A DNA stretch of 64,000 nt from the NCBI RefSeq assembly GCF_030656875.1, contig NZ_CP130943.1:2170001-2234000 (forward strand). Reading direction: 5' to 3'. A program made the position numbers and the translations under genes. Numbering within the stretch: position 1 is the first letter of the stretch; each line of letters begins with the position of its first letter. The notes below the pieces were generated by a model. That model searched no databases. It worked only from the letters and a program-made list of their open reading frames with translations, and was not told where the DNA came from. This stretch comes from Prescottella sp. R16 (GTDB lineage Bacteria; Actinomycetota; Actinomycetes; Mycobacteriales; Mycobacteriaceae). Shown here one piece after another: positions 9,776-18,075 of this stretch.

Positions 9776-9782
9776 GCTGTCG

Positions 9783-9788
9783 AGGTTA
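9783..9788 (-). promoter_or_regulatory. -10 element (TAACCT) for leaderless nucleoside hydrolase gene
   Basis: On the minus strand TAACCT ends 7 nt before the GTG at 9775. Confidence 0.4.
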
Positions 9789-9872
9789 GAGCCACCACCG
9801 GCGGATGTCGCGGAGGCATACTGGCAGTGGATCCGTGTCGAACGCGATGTCGAGACGAGGAGAGCGACCGTT

Positions 9873-10748
9873 ATGTGTCGACTGTTCGGACTGTCCGCGG
9901 CCCCGCACCGCGTCCGTGCCACCTTCTGGCTCCTCGACGCCGAGGACAGCCTCGCCGAACAGAGCCGCCGGATGCCCGACGGCACCGGCCTGGGCACGTT
10001 CGACGTCGACGGCACGCCGCGGGTCGAGACGCAGCCGCTCGCCGCGTACGAGGACCGGCAGTTCGCGTGCGAGGCTCGGGAGCGTCGGTCGCGGACGTTC
10101 GTCGCGCACGTGCGGTACGCCACCACGGGCGCAGCGGTCCCGGCCAACACGCACCCGTTCGCGCAGAAGGGCCGGCTGTTCGCCCACAACGGGATGATCG
10201 AGGACCTGCCGGTGCTCGAAACCGAGCTCGGCCCCTACCAGGACCTGGTCGGCGGGGACACCGACTCGGAACGGTTCTTCGCGCTCGTCACCCGCCGTAT
10301 CGACGAGCACGACGGGGACGTCGCGGCCGGAATCACGTCGGCCGTCGGCTGGCTCGCCGACAACGTGCGCCTGCTGGCCCTGAACTTCGTGCTGGTCGAC
10401 GCCGACGAACTGTGGGCGTTCCGGTACCCGGACGTCCACGACCTGCTGGTGTTGCAGCGCCGTCCGGGTGGCCGCAGCGGCCGCCGGCACTTCGACCATG
10501 CGAGCGCAGCCGGCACCGTCCGCGCCCGTTCCGGGGAACTGTCGACGCTGCCCGCGGTCGTCGTGGCGACCGAGCAGATGGACGAGGACCCGGGCTGGGA
10601 GTCGTTGGGTTCCGGTGAACTCCTCCACGTCGGACCCGGACAGGACGTGACACGGACGACGATCCTGGACCGGCCACCGGCGCATCCCCTGACACTCGAC
10701 GACCTCACCGGTCGGGCGGCCGCGGCACAGGCGCCGAGCCACCGCTGA
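9873..10748 (+). CDS. class II glutamine amidotransferase (YafJ-like)
   Basis: A 291-residue Ntn-type glutaminase-fold protein with the catalytic Cys at position 2 (MCRLFGLSA). Conserved fold segments follow: VAHVRYATTGAAVPANTHPF, LFAHNGMIEDLP and GGDTDSERFFALV. It is a stand-alone GATase_4/YafJ type; it resembles EgtC distantly, but no other ergothioneine genes are nearby, so the acceptor substrate is unknown. The ATG at 9873 is preceded by GAGGAGAG at good spacing. Start and family are firm, function is not. Confidence 0.88.
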   Translation: MCRLFGLSAAPHRVRATFWLLDAEDSLAEQSRRMPDGTGLGTFDVDGTPRVETQPLAAYEDRQFACEARERRSRTFVAHVRYATTGAAVPANTHPFAQKGRLFAHNGMIEDLPVLETELGPYQDLVGGDTDSERFFALVTRRIDEHDGDVAAGITSAVGWLADNVRLLALNFVLVDADELWAFRYPDVHDLLVLQRRPGGRSGRRHFDHASAAGTVRARSGELSTLPAVVVATEQMDEDPGWESLGSGELLHVGPGQDVTRTTILDRPPAHPLTLDDLTGRAAAAQAPSHR

Positions 10749-10750
10749 TC

Positions 10751-10785
10751 GCCGCGGTCGGGCCCGGACGGCGAGCAACCGCGGC
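10751..10785 (+). terminator. candidate terminator after the glutamine amidotransferase
   Basis: GCCGCGGT (10751-10758) and ACCGCGGC (10778-10785) form an 8-bp inverted repeat directly after the stop codon, with a GC-rich loop of 19 nt. Confidence 0.4.
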
Positions 10786-10805
10786 AGCATGTCGGAGGTT
10801 CGTCG

Positions 10806-10811
10806 TACAGT
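10806..10811 (+). promoter_or_regulatory. -10 element (TACAGT) for leaderless DinB-like gene
   Basis: TACAGT ends 6 nt before the ATG at 10818; no ribosome binding site lies between. Confidence 0.4.
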
Positions 10812-10817
10812 CCTCCC

Positions 10818-11360
10818 ATGGCAGAAAACGAGACCTTCGTCACTACCGGTGAGCGCGCCGATCTACTCGGACTGCTCGCGGATCAGCGCCACAACCTGCT
10901 GATCACGGTCCGCGGCATCGACGACGAGCAGGCGCGAGCCCGCACCACCGTCAGCGAGTTGACGCTCGGGGGACTGATCAAACACGTCACTCGAACCGAG
11001 CGGAACTGGCTCGAGTCGATCCGGGAACCCGACGAGAACGCCGAGTTCGACATGGCGGACGCGGCGGCCAGTCATGCCATGACCGGCGACGAGACGATCG
11101 CCGGACTGATCGACGACTACCGGAAGGTGGCCGCCGAGACCGAGCGCACGATCGCCGCACTGGACGACCTGGACACGCTGATTCCACTACCGACGGCACC
11201 GTGGGCGCCGGAACGTCAGTGGTGGACGGCGCGGCGGGTGCTGCTGCACGTGCTGCGGGAGACCGCCCAGCATTCCGGTCACGCCGACATCATCCGCGAA
11301 TCGCTCGACGGCGCGAACACGACCCGGCAGATGGGTGAGGACGCCGGCATGGAGTTCTGA
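10818..11360 (+). CDS. DinB/DUF664 family putative metal-dependent protein
   Basis: A 180-residue four-helix-bundle protein of the DinB superfamily. The three putative metal-ligand histidines sit in GGLIKHVTRTERNW (helix 2) and in LLHVLRETAQHSGHADIIRE (helix 4). In mycothiol-producing actinobacteria many such proteins are thiol-S-transferases or related enzymes, and a mycothiol biosynthesis gene (mshC) lies elsewhere in the window, but the substrate is unknown. The gene has its own leaderless-type promoter. It converges on the enoyl reductase gene with only 11 bp between stops. Confidence 0.85.
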   Translation: MAENETFVTTGERADLLGLLADQRHNLLITVRGIDDEQARARTTVSELTLGGLIKHVTRTERNWLESIREPDENAEFDMADAAASHAMTGDETIAGLIDDYRKVAAETERTIAALDDLDTLIPLPTAPWAPERQWWTARRVLLHVLRETAQHSGHADIIRESLDGANTTRQMGEDAGMEF

Positions 11361-11371
11361 GCGTCCGGCGC

Positions 11372-12619
11372 TCACTCCTGCCGCACCGCGATCTCGAATC
11401 CGGCGGCGCGGAGTCGGTCGACGAGCACGTCGCCGATTCCGGTGGCCGGGGTGAGAACACCACCCGGGGTGTCTGGGAGGTCGTCGTGTTGCAGGGCGAG
11501 GGACAGTGCGGACTCGCCGAGCATCACGGCGGTCGCCGCGTAGCCGGGGTCGCCCTGCGCCGCGACCCGGGACGTGTAGCGGTTGCCCGTCGACGTGGTG
11601 GCGTACACGTCGATCGTGAAATGCCCACTGCTGCGGGTCTTCTCGCTCGGACCCTCGCCGGGCTTCGGCAGGACCCGGTCCAGCAGCCAGCGGCTCGGTG
11701 GGAACGCGAGTCCCGCGACGGCCGCCCCCATGCCGGCGGCGAGACCACCCGCGACCACCGCCGACAGCGGCGACGAACCCACGTTCATCACCTCCCGGTA
11801 GCGGAACCGGGACCCGTACGCGTGACCGGTGAGGGCGTTGCTGCGCCGCACCACCCGCGTGTTGTACGGCCCCATGAAGAACGGCGCCTTCCACCCGGAC
11901 AGCCCGGGTGCGATGTCGGTGCCGCGAACCACGGCCAGGTCGTTCTGTGAACCGACGTCCGGTTCCGTGGCCCGGTCCGGGCTCAGCGAATACGGCGACA
12001 GCGCCACCTTCCGCAGGGCGGCATCGCTCTTGACGGCGTCGATCTGCATCCGCAGCGAGTCGACGGTGCCGCCGCTGACTCCGCCGCGCATCGATGTCAC
12101 CACCAGGGTGGTGTCGGTGAGCTCACCGGCACGGTCGGCGGACACCTGCCGGTGCAGGGTGTGGACGCCGAGATCGGACGGGACGGAGTCGAACCCGCAC
12201 GAGTGCACGATCCGTGCCCCCGTCGACGCGGCGACGTCGTGGTAGCGGTCGATGCTCTCGCGCACGAACAACACCTCACCGGTGAGGTCGACGTAGTCGG
12301 TGCCGGCCTCGGCGCAGGCCCGCACCAGCGGCAGCCCGTACCGGGCGTACGGGCCGACGGTCGACGCGACGACGTGCGTGGCCGCAGCCAGTTCGTCGAG
12401 CGAGGCGTCGTCGGTGGCGTCGGCACGCAGCAACGGCCAGCCGACGGCTGCCGGGCCGAGGTCGGCGCGGATCCTCTCGAGTTTCTCGACGGACCGTCCG
12501 GCGAGCCCGATGCGGGTGCCGTCGGGGGCGTGCCGGGCGAGGTACTCGGCCACGAGACGGCCGACGAATCCGGTGGCGCCGTAGACGACGACGTCGAGAT
12601 CGCGTGCGCGTGAGGTCAT
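11372..12619 (-). CDS. trans-acting enoyl reductase family protein (saccharopine dehydrogenase-like)
   Basis: A 415-residue Rossmann-fold protein. The N-terminus has the dinucleotide motif VVVYGATGFVGRLVAEYLARH, followed by IGLAGRS. A THVVASTVGPYARYGLPLV stretch and SCGFDSVPSDLGV are typical of the mycobacterial trans-acting enoyl reductase group (relatives of Rv2449c and Rv2953). A hydrophobic region near residues 285-305 may touch the membrane. Rv2953 acts in phthiocerol lipid synthesis; here no polyketide synthase is nearby, so the lipid substrate is open. A TAGGGT hexamer 7 nt before the ATG suggests leaderless expression. Confidence 0.85.
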   Translation of the reverse strand: MTSRARDLDVVVYGATGFVGRLVAEYLARHAPDGTRIGLAGRSVEKLERIRADLGPAAVGWPLLRADATDDASLDELAAATHVVASTVGPYARYGLPLVRACAEAGTDYVDLTGEVLFVRESIDRYHDVAASTGARIVHSCGFDSVPSDLGVHTLHRQVSADRAGELTDTTLVVTSMRGGVSGGTVDSLRMQIDAVKSDAALRKVALSPYSLSPDRATEPDVGSQNDLAVVRGTDIAPGLSGWKAPFFMGPYNTRVVRRSNALTGHAYGSRFRYREVMNVGSSPLSAVVAGGLAAGMGAAVAGLAFPPSRWLLDRVLPKPGEGPSEKTRSSGHFTIDVYATTSTGNRYTSRVAAQGDPGYAATAVMLGESALSLALQHDDLPDTPGGVLTPATGIGDVLVDRLRAAGFEIAVRQE

Positions 12620-12626
12620 GAAGCCG

Positions 12627-12632
12627 ACCCTA
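12627..12632 (-). promoter_or_regulatory. -10 element (TAGGGT) for leaderless enoyl reductase gene
   Basis: On the minus strand TAGGGT ends exactly 7 nt before the ATG at 12619. Confidence 0.45.
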
Positions 12633-12661
12633 CTGGTCGGTAGGGGCCGATGCGAGTGTCG

Positions 12662-13030
12662 TCACACCCGCATGCGGTCGCGGCGACGCAACCGCACGTA
12701 GCCGATCCACGACGCGAGCACGGCCGCCGCGACGAGGGCCTGCACGAGCGTCGCCGCACTCGCCGGGTACACGACACCGGTCAGATAGTGGGCGATGAAC
12801 CCGTCCGGGGGCAGCGGCGGCTCACCGCCGCGGGCGCGCGCCCAATCCTCCAGATAGGTGAGCGGACAGTCGAATCCGATCGCGACGATGCCCGCCGCCC
12901 ACGCCGCGGCGGCGAGATGCAGCCAGATCGTCCGCTGCCACCGCCACGCCAGGAAGCCGCCGACCACGACATAGCCGATGAACAGCAGATGCACGAGGAC
13001 GGTGACGTCCACCAGCAGCCGGTACGGCAT
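12662..13030 (-). CDS. DUF2784 small membrane protein
   Basis: A 122-residue protein with three or four transmembrane segments. The hallmark of DUF2784 is visible: an N-terminal VLVHLLFIGYVVVGGFLAWR helix, then FDCPLTYLEDWAR with a conserved Cys, and the FIAHYLTGVVYP segment. The function of the family is unknown. A GGGAGG ribosome binding site precedes the ATG. It lies 21 bp downstream of the universal stress protein gene on the same strand, so the two are likely co-transcribed. Confidence 0.85.
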   Translation of the reverse strand: MPYRLLVDVTVLVHLLFIGYVVVGGFLAWRWQRTIWLHLAAAAWAAGIVAIGFDCPLTYLEDWARARGGEPPLPPDGFIAHYLTGVVYPASAATLVQALVAAAVLASWIGYVRLRRRDRMRV

Positions 13031-13051
13031 CGGGCACCTCCCACGACCGGG

Positions 13052-13453
13052 TCAGTCGTCGTCGAGTGGTTCCTTGACGACGAGGACCGGAACCTCCACC
13101 TCCAACAGGATGCGCTGCAGGGTCCGGTCGAGGAGGAACTTGCCGACCGCGTTCCTGCGGCGCGTGCCGGCAACGAACAGGGCCGCACCACTGTCGGCGA
13201 TCAGCTCGATGAGCGCCCCCACCGGATCACCGCTGTGCTCCGCGGTCCGCAACTCCCACGGCGACTCACCGACACCACCGGCATCCAGCGCCGCCCGCAC
13301 CGCCGTCCGGACCGACTCCGGCTCCGTCGACGACACATCGTCCACGATCCGTAGCACCAGCAACTGCTCCCGCCGCTGCATCGCCGCCCGCGCGGCATAC
13401 ACGGCCGCCCACCGGCCTTCCGGAGAGTCGTCGAAAGCGACGGCGATAACCAT
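13052..13453 (-). CDS. universal stress protein (UspA family)
   Basis: A 133-residue single UspA domain. It opens with MVIAVAFDDSPEGRWAA and contains the C-terminal FVAGTRRRNAVGKFLLDRT segment followed by the VPVLVVKEP strand. The usual ATP-binding GxxG(S/T) pattern is altered (GTRRRNAVGK), so ATP binding is uncertain. A GGGAGG ribosome binding site lies just upstream of the ATG. It probably forms an operon with the DUF2784 gene. Confidence 0.85.
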   Translation of the reverse strand: MVIAVAFDDSPEGRWAAVYAARAAMQRREQLLVLRIVDDVSSTEPESVRTAVRAALDAGGVGESPWELRTAEHSGDPVGALIELIADSGAALFVAGTRRRNAVGKFLLDRTLQRILLEVEVPVLVVKEPLDDD

Positions 13454-13504
13454 GGAACCTCCCGGACGGGTCGAAACGAGGTGTGTCGGTTCCAGTATCC
13501 CCGA

Positions 13505-14107
13505 TCATCGGGGACACGTGATGGTGCCGACGGCTGTGGTCGGAGACCCGTTGTGCCGATCGGCCTTCGCCGCGTTGATCATCGAGAACGCCACCGCCGA
13601 ACGGTCTGGTGCGCTGTCGACGACGAGGCTGTCGTTGTCCGGCGCGTACATCTGCACGTAGGTCCCGGTCGAGTCCGCGAATGCGATCACGATCTGCGCA
13701 GCCCAGGTGATCCCGCCGTCCTGCTGGGGTTCGTCCGGGAGGATGACGGAAAGATGGTAGTAGTCCACGGTCGGATAGTTGTCGACGCCGGAGAACTGCT
13801 GTGCCGTAGAGGTTGTGACACTGTAGGTCCAGCGGTGGCTGTTCTCGTCGTAGATGCACGAGAGTTCGGCCGGTTCGTCGGATACCGCTGTACCCGAACA
13901 CAATCCGTCGAGGGTGAACATCGCGCCGGGTGTCGTCGCCGTCGGCAGCAGCGGCACCTCGGGAAGATCTCTCGGACCGGTGTACCAGTTCCGTGAGAAC
14001 ACTCCTGCAGCTGCCGGGTCGAGAGTCTCGGTTGCCGAACAAGCGGCGAGGAGTCCGGGTGCGAGGAAGAGAGCGCCTACTCGGAGGCTGATCGTCGGTG
14101 GCAGCAT
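13505..14107 (-). CDS. putative lipoprotein of unknown function
   Basis: About 200 residues. The N-terminus is a signal peptide ending in a lipobox (LAPGLLAAC, cleavage before Cys near residue 23), so the mature protein is expected to be lipid-anchored on the outer face of the membrane. The mature part has few charged runs and contains two further cysteine pairs (GLCSG, SCIYDE and the terminal TITCPR), which may form disulfides. I recognise no family. Start at ATG 14107 gives the best signal peptide; longer starts to 14131 are possible. The gene is divergent from the NTR-like gene. Confidence 0.65.
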   Translation of the reverse strand: MLPPTISLRVGALFLAPGLLAACSATETLDPAAAGVFSRNWYTGPRDLPEVPLLPTATTPGAMFTLDGLCSGTAVSDEPAELSCIYDENSHRWTYSVTTSTAQQFSGVDNYPTVDYYHLSVILPDEPQQDGGITWAAQIVIAFADSTGTYVQMYAPDNDSLVVDSAPDRSAVAFSMINAAKADRHNGSPTTAVGTITCPR

Positions 14108-14209
14108 CGTGAGCACAGTGTGGCACGGCATGTTCGGACAAATCGATGATCGAGATCCGGTGTTTCGGGATATCGTCCGCCGAGTTCACCTACATGATTG
14201 GGGGAGGAA

Positions 14210-14779
14210 ATGGTACGTCGACTGCTGTCGATCGTAGTGCTGACGGGATTCGCCGGTGTGCTGCCGTTGATCGCGCAGGCAGAGGCGTCGGCCTGCTCGT
14301 GTGTCTATATGCCCGACGATCCCCGGATCCTCGAGCAGGTGTCGCACGCGTCGTCGGTGTTCACCGGGACCGTCGTCTCGGAGCGGGTCGCGGGGCAGAC
14401 CGCATTCTTCGAGTTCGAGGTGCGGGACGTGTTCGACGGTGACGTCGACGGAACCACCACGGTGTCGTCGAGCATCCAGGGACCGGCGTGCGGGCGCGGT
14501 TTCGAGGTCGGCACCGAGTATCTCGTCTTCGCCTCGGACTACGAGACGAACGGCGCGGACTTCTCGGACAACAGTTGCTCGGCGACGACGGTGTCGACGA
14601 ACCAGCGGACGAGGGACGCCGCGACCACCGTCTACGGGGCACCTCGCACGGTCACTGTCGAAACCGGGACGGCCGTCGAGTCGAACGGCGTCCGGGTATG
14701 GGGTGGAATCGCCGCAGGCGTGGTCGTTGTCGGCCTTATCACGTTCGGTTTCGTTCGTCGGCCGAGTTCTCGGTCCTGA
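14210..14779 (+). CDS. secreted NTR/TIMP-like domain protein with C-terminal membrane anchor
   Basis: About 189 residues. A signal peptide (RLLSIVVLTGFAGVLPLIAQAEA) is followed directly by ASACSCVYMP, the CxC N-terminus typical of netrin-like/TIMP domains. In animal TIMPs the free N-terminal Cys chelates metalloprotease zinc. The body is a beta-rich domain (FTGTVVSERVAGQTAFFEFEVRDVF) with later Cys residues in GPACGRGF and DNSCSATT. A hydrophobic helix near residues 163-180 followed by RRPSSRS looks like a C-terminal anchor. The ATG at 14210 has GGGGAGG closely upstream; a TTG at 14198 is an alternative. Function is unknown; protease inhibition is only an analogy. Confidence 0.7.
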   Translation: MVRRLLSIVVLTGFAGVLPLIAQAEASACSCVYMPDDPRILEQVSHASSVFTGTVVSERVAGQTAFFEFEVRDVFDGDVDGTTTVSSSIQGPACGRGFEVGTEYLVFASDYETNGADFSDNSCSATTVSTNQRTRDAATTVYGAPRTVTVETGTAVESNGVRVWGGIAAGVVVVGLITFGFVRRPSSRS

Positions 14780-14853
14780 TACGGTGTCGCCCATGAGCGC
14801 GCACCAAGGCTAGCCCCACCGTGGGGCCGGCCACTGGACGAGAGGAACTCTCG

Positions 14854-15039
14854 ATGCGTGCTGCCTTCTGTGACGGTCTCTTCCGGCTGTTCGGGCATCG
14901 GGTCTGCTGCGGACCGCTCCCGGACTGGACCGCGAGTGTCGGTCAGACCCCGTGGGACACGTTCGATGTGAAGCCGTGGAATCTGTACAACATGCTCTGG
15001 CGGGTACAGCAGTGGATCTGCGCGGGAATGACGCAGTGA
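14854..15039 (+). CDS. small hypothetical protein (61 residues)
   Basis: An ATG at 14854 is preceded by GAGAGGAAC, a plausible ribosome binding site, and opens a 61-codon frame. The peptide is rich in Cys and Trp (RVCCGPLPDW, VKPWNLYNMLWRVQQWICAG) and has no recognisable family. The third-position GC is lower than in its neighbours. It could be a real small protein or a chance frame. A 5-7 bp hairpin (14812-14826) lies between it and the NTR-like gene. Confidence 0.35.
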   Translation: MRAAFCDGLFRLFGHRVCCGPLPDWTASVGQTPWDTFDVKPWNLYNMLWRVQQWICAGMTQ

Positions 15040-15085
15040 GGTAGACGCGGCGGGCGGTGTCGTGGACACCGCCCGCCGTGGACCT

Positions 15086-16543
15086 CTACCAGGGTGACGG
15101 CACGTAGTCCTTGAGGAAACAGCCGTGCAGGTCGACACCGGCCTCGCCCTGCACGATGGGGTCGTAGACGCGGGCGGCGCCGTCGACGAGGTCGAGGGGC
15201 GCGTGGAAGCCCTCTTCGGCGAGCCGCACCTTGGTGTAGTGGGGGCGTTCGTCGGTGATCCATCCGGTGTCGACGGCGGTCATGAGGATGCCGTCCTGTT
15301 CGAGCATTTCCTTGGCGCTGGTGCGGGTGAGCATGTTCAGGGCGGCCTTGGCCATGTTGGTGTGCGGGTGGCCGGGGCCCTTGTAGCCGCGCCCGAACTG
15401 GCCTTCCATCGCGGAGACGTTCACGACGTACTTGCGTCTGGCCGCGGCTGCCGCCATCGCCGGCCGCAGCCGGTCCACGAGGATGAACGGGGCCACCGAG
15501 TTGCACAGCTGCACCTCGAGCAGTTCGATCGGATCGACCTCGCCGACGGTCTGCACCCAGCTGTTGGTGTGCGCCAGATCCGGCAGCAGACCGCCCGCAT
15601 CGATCGCGATGCCCTGCTCGATACGGTCCGGGGTCGCCGACCCGGCAACGAGGGCGAGGGAGCTGACGTCGTCCACCGACAGGTTCGCGGCCGCCGCCAG
15701 ATTCGCCGTCGACAGCGACCCGGCCAGTGCCGCCGGATGCGCGTCGCTGGTCTTGCCGAACGTCACCACGTCGGGCAGGGCACCGGAGGGCAGCGGACCC
15801 GACTCGGCCTCGGCGAGCGCGCTGTACGCGCCGGGGGAGCGGCGCACGGTCTGTGCCGCATTGTTGATGAGGATGTCGAGCGGGCCCTGCGCGGCGACGT
15901 CGTCGGCGAGAGCCACCACCTGCGCGGGATCACGCAGGTCGATACCGACGACGCGCAGCCGGTGGATCCAGTCGGCGGAGTCCTCCATGGCGGTGAAGCG
16001 GCGGATCGCGTCGTTCGGGAACCGGGTCGTGATCGTCAGGTGTGCGCCGTCACGGAGCAGCCGCAACGCGATGTACATGCCGATCTTCGCGCGGCCACCG
16101 GTGAGCAGTGCGCGGCGCCCGGTCAGGTCGGTGCGCTGGTCCCGCTTGGCGTGACTGCTCGCCGCGCACTCCGGGCACAGCTGGTGGTAGAACGCGTCGA
16201 CCTGCGTGTAACGCTGCTTGCAGATGTAGCAGGGCCGCGGCCGGATCAGGGTGCCCGCCGTCGCACCGGCGGCGGTCGACGTCAACGGAATGCCCGCGGT
16301 CTCGTCGTCGATCCGGTCCGGCGATCCGGTCGCGGTCGCGGCCACCACCTTGCGGTCGGCCGCCGAGACCGCGTCGCGGGTCTCCTTGCGTCGCGTCCGC
16401 TTCAACTTCTTGAACATGTGGCCGACGGCCCGCTGCACGACCACCGAATCCGGGTGGTCGATGTCGAGGTGCGCCGCCTCCGACAGCACTCGCAGGCAGA
16501 CGTCGAGTTCGGCGGGATCGATCCCGGTCACGGTGTGGGCCAT
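15086..16543 (-). CDS. SDR-family oxidoreductase with N-terminal zinc ribbon
   Basis: A 485-residue protein. Residues about 1-85 are a helical domain (AHLDIDHPDSVVVQRAVGHM). Next comes a zinc-ribbon-like CYICKQRYTQVDAFYHQLCPEC (two CxxC pairs near residue 107), then a short-chain dehydrogenase domain with altered Rossmann motif LTGGRAKIGMYIALRLLRDG, the NNAAQT motif and a late catalytic region around VNVSAMEGQFGRGYKGPGHPHTN with YxxxxxxxxNxxK-like spacing. The SDR core is interrupted by an insertion of roughly 100 residues. Substrate unknown. The fusion of a zinc ribbon to an SDR is uncommon. Start ATG at 16543 is the first residue that gives a compact N-terminus. Confidence 0.8.
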   Translation of the reverse strand: MAHTVTGIDPAELDVCLRVLSEAAHLDIDHPDSVVVQRAVGHMFKKLKRTRRKETRDAVSAADRKVVAATATGSPDRIDDETAGIPLTSTAAGATAGTLIRPRPCYICKQRYTQVDAFYHQLCPECAASSHAKRDQRTDLTGRRALLTGGRAKIGMYIALRLLRDGAHLTITTRFPNDAIRRFTAMEDSADWIHRLRVVGIDLRDPAQVVALADDVAAQGPLDILINNAAQTVRRSPGAYSALAEAESGPLPSGALPDVVTFGKTSDAHPAALAGSLSTANLAAAANLSVDDVSSLALVAGSATPDRIEQGIAIDAGGLLPDLAHTNSWVQTVGEVDPIELLEVQLCNSVAPFILVDRLRPAMAAAAARRKYVVNVSAMEGQFGRGYKGPGHPHTNMAKAALNMLTRTSAKEMLEQDGILMTAVDTGWITDERPHYTKVRLAEEGFHAPLDLVDGAARVYDPIVQGEAGVDLHGCFLKDYVPSPW

Positions 16544-16778
16544 CGGTGAGTAGCTCGGTTCCTGATCTCGTGCGGGCACGCGGGCCCCGTGGTGGCGGCA
16601 CCCGCAGCGTGGGGCGGCCCGATTCCGGCGTCCGAGTCTACCGACCCCCGGGATCCGGGCCGACGTCGTGTCCACCCTGGTGACACGGCGTGCCCGGCGG
16701 AGGACGATGGAGACGGACCAGGGGACTGCCCCGCGGTGGTCCCCACTCGAGCGACGAACCTCGAGGAGGGCGAGAACC

Positions 16779-18005
16779 ATGAACGAATCGGACGGTGCGC
16801 CGGGGCGGCAGGCGACCGCGGTGACGGCCGCCGCGAACCCGATCGGCGGCTTCACCGCATTACATGCAGAGTCGGTGGTCCCGGTCGATCCGCCGCTGCA
16901 GAAGGACGGCCCGTTCCTTCCCGAACTGACCGAGATCGCCCCGCTGGTGCAGGCGACGCAGGCCCGACGGGACTTCAACGTTTCCGGGGCGGGGGTGACG
17001 GTGGCGGTCCTCGACACCGGACTGCGCACCACCCACGTCGACTTCGCGGGCCGGGTCGTGCCGGGCCGCAACTTCACAGCCGACTACGGCGGCGATCCGA
17101 CGGAAGTGAGCGACGGCCACGGCCACGGCACATCGGTGGCCGGGATCGCGTGTGCCGGCCGCATCCACACCGGTATCGCCCCCAACGCGCGGATCGTGCC
17201 GCTCAAGGTGCTCGGCAACGACGGCACCGGACGGTTCACCGACATCCGCGACGCCCTCGACTGGCTGCTGGACCGTCGTGCGGCACTGGGGGTTTCGGCT
17301 CTGTGTCTGGCCGCCGGCGCCCCCGACAACCGGACCACCGACACCGACATGCCCGGTGACGCGATCGGCGCGCTGCTCCAGGAACTCTGCGACGAGGGCG
17401 TGTGCTGCTGTGTGGCCGCCGGCAACGACTACTACGCCCACGGCGGCATGCAGGGCATGTGCTATCCGGCGATCTTCCGGCAGACGATCAGCGTGGGCGC
17501 CGTGTACGACGCCGACGAGGGCAGCTTCCGGTACCGGGACGGCGCCAAGGCGTTCGCGTCCGACGCCGACCGGCTCACCCCGTTCACGCAGCGTCTGCAC
17601 CACACGGTCGGCGGGCCGTGCGCGACGGACACGTTCGCGCCGGGTACGCCGGTGTCGTCGTCGGGCATCCTCAACGACACCGGCGAATCCCTCCAGTACG
17701 GCGCGAGCCAGGCCACCCCGACGGTGTTGGGGGTGGTGGCGTTGCTGCAGTCGTTCGCGCTGCGTACCACCGGACACCTGCCGACGGTGTGGGATGTGAA
17801 GCGCTGGCTGCAGCGGGGTTCGGCCGTCGTCTACGACGGCGCCGACGACCACGACAACGTCGACCACACCGGGCTGACGTTCGGTCGGGTCGGTGCGCTC
17901 GGGTCGCTGCTGGTGTGCGCGAAGGATCTCGCGGTGCGGGAACTCGCGAAGGCCGACCGGGCCGGACTGCGGTCCGGGCCGGGCGCCGGACCACCGGACC
18001 GGTGA
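16779..18005 (+). CDS. S8 family serine peptidase (subtilisin-like), no signal peptide
   Basis: A 408-residue subtilase. The triad is visible: Asp79 in VAVLDTGLRTTHVD, His116 in GHGHGTSVAG and Ser310 in YGASQATP; the oxyanion Asn216 is in AAGND. The serine motif GASQATP differs from the usual GTSMATP. The N-terminal 60 residues form a propeptide-like extension but lack a hydrophobic signal sequence, so cytoplasmic location is expected unless exported unconventionally. GAGGAGGG lies 8 nt before the ATG at 16779. A cysteine-rich stretch (LCDEGVCCCVAAGN) near the oxyanion hole is unusual. Terminated by the hairpin at 18019-18058. Confidence 0.88.
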   Translation: MNESDGAPGRQATAVTAAANPIGGFTALHAESVVPVDPPLQKDGPFLPELTEIAPLVQATQARRDFNVSGAGVTVAVLDTGLRTTHVDFAGRVVPGRNFTADYGGDPTEVSDGHGHGTSVAGIACAGRIHTGIAPNARIVPLKVLGNDGTGRFTDIRDALDWLLDRRAALGVSALCLAAGAPDNRTTDTDMPGDAIGALLQELCDEGVCCCVAAGNDYYAHGGMQGMCYPAIFRQTISVGAVYDADEGSFRYRDGAKAFASDADRLTPFTQRLHHTVGGPCATDTFAPGTPVSSSGILNDTGESLQYGASQATPTVLGVVALLQSFALRTTGHLPTVWDVKRWLQRGSAVVYDGADDHDNVDHTGLTFGRVGALGSLLVCAKDLAVRELAKADRAGLRSGPGAGPPDR

Positions 18006-18018
18006 CGGACGACCGAAA

Positions 18019-18058
18019 CGAGAAGATCCCCGGTTCTTGCGAACCGGGGATCTTCTCG
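18019..18058. terminator. perfect 18-bp hairpin between the S8 peptidase and tRNA-Leu
   Basis: Positions 18019-18036 and 18041-18058 are exact inverted copies around a TTGC loop. It sits between two convergent transcription units, so it probably serves both. Confidence 0.8.
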
Positions 18059-18075
18059 TCTGTCTCAACTCAGAG

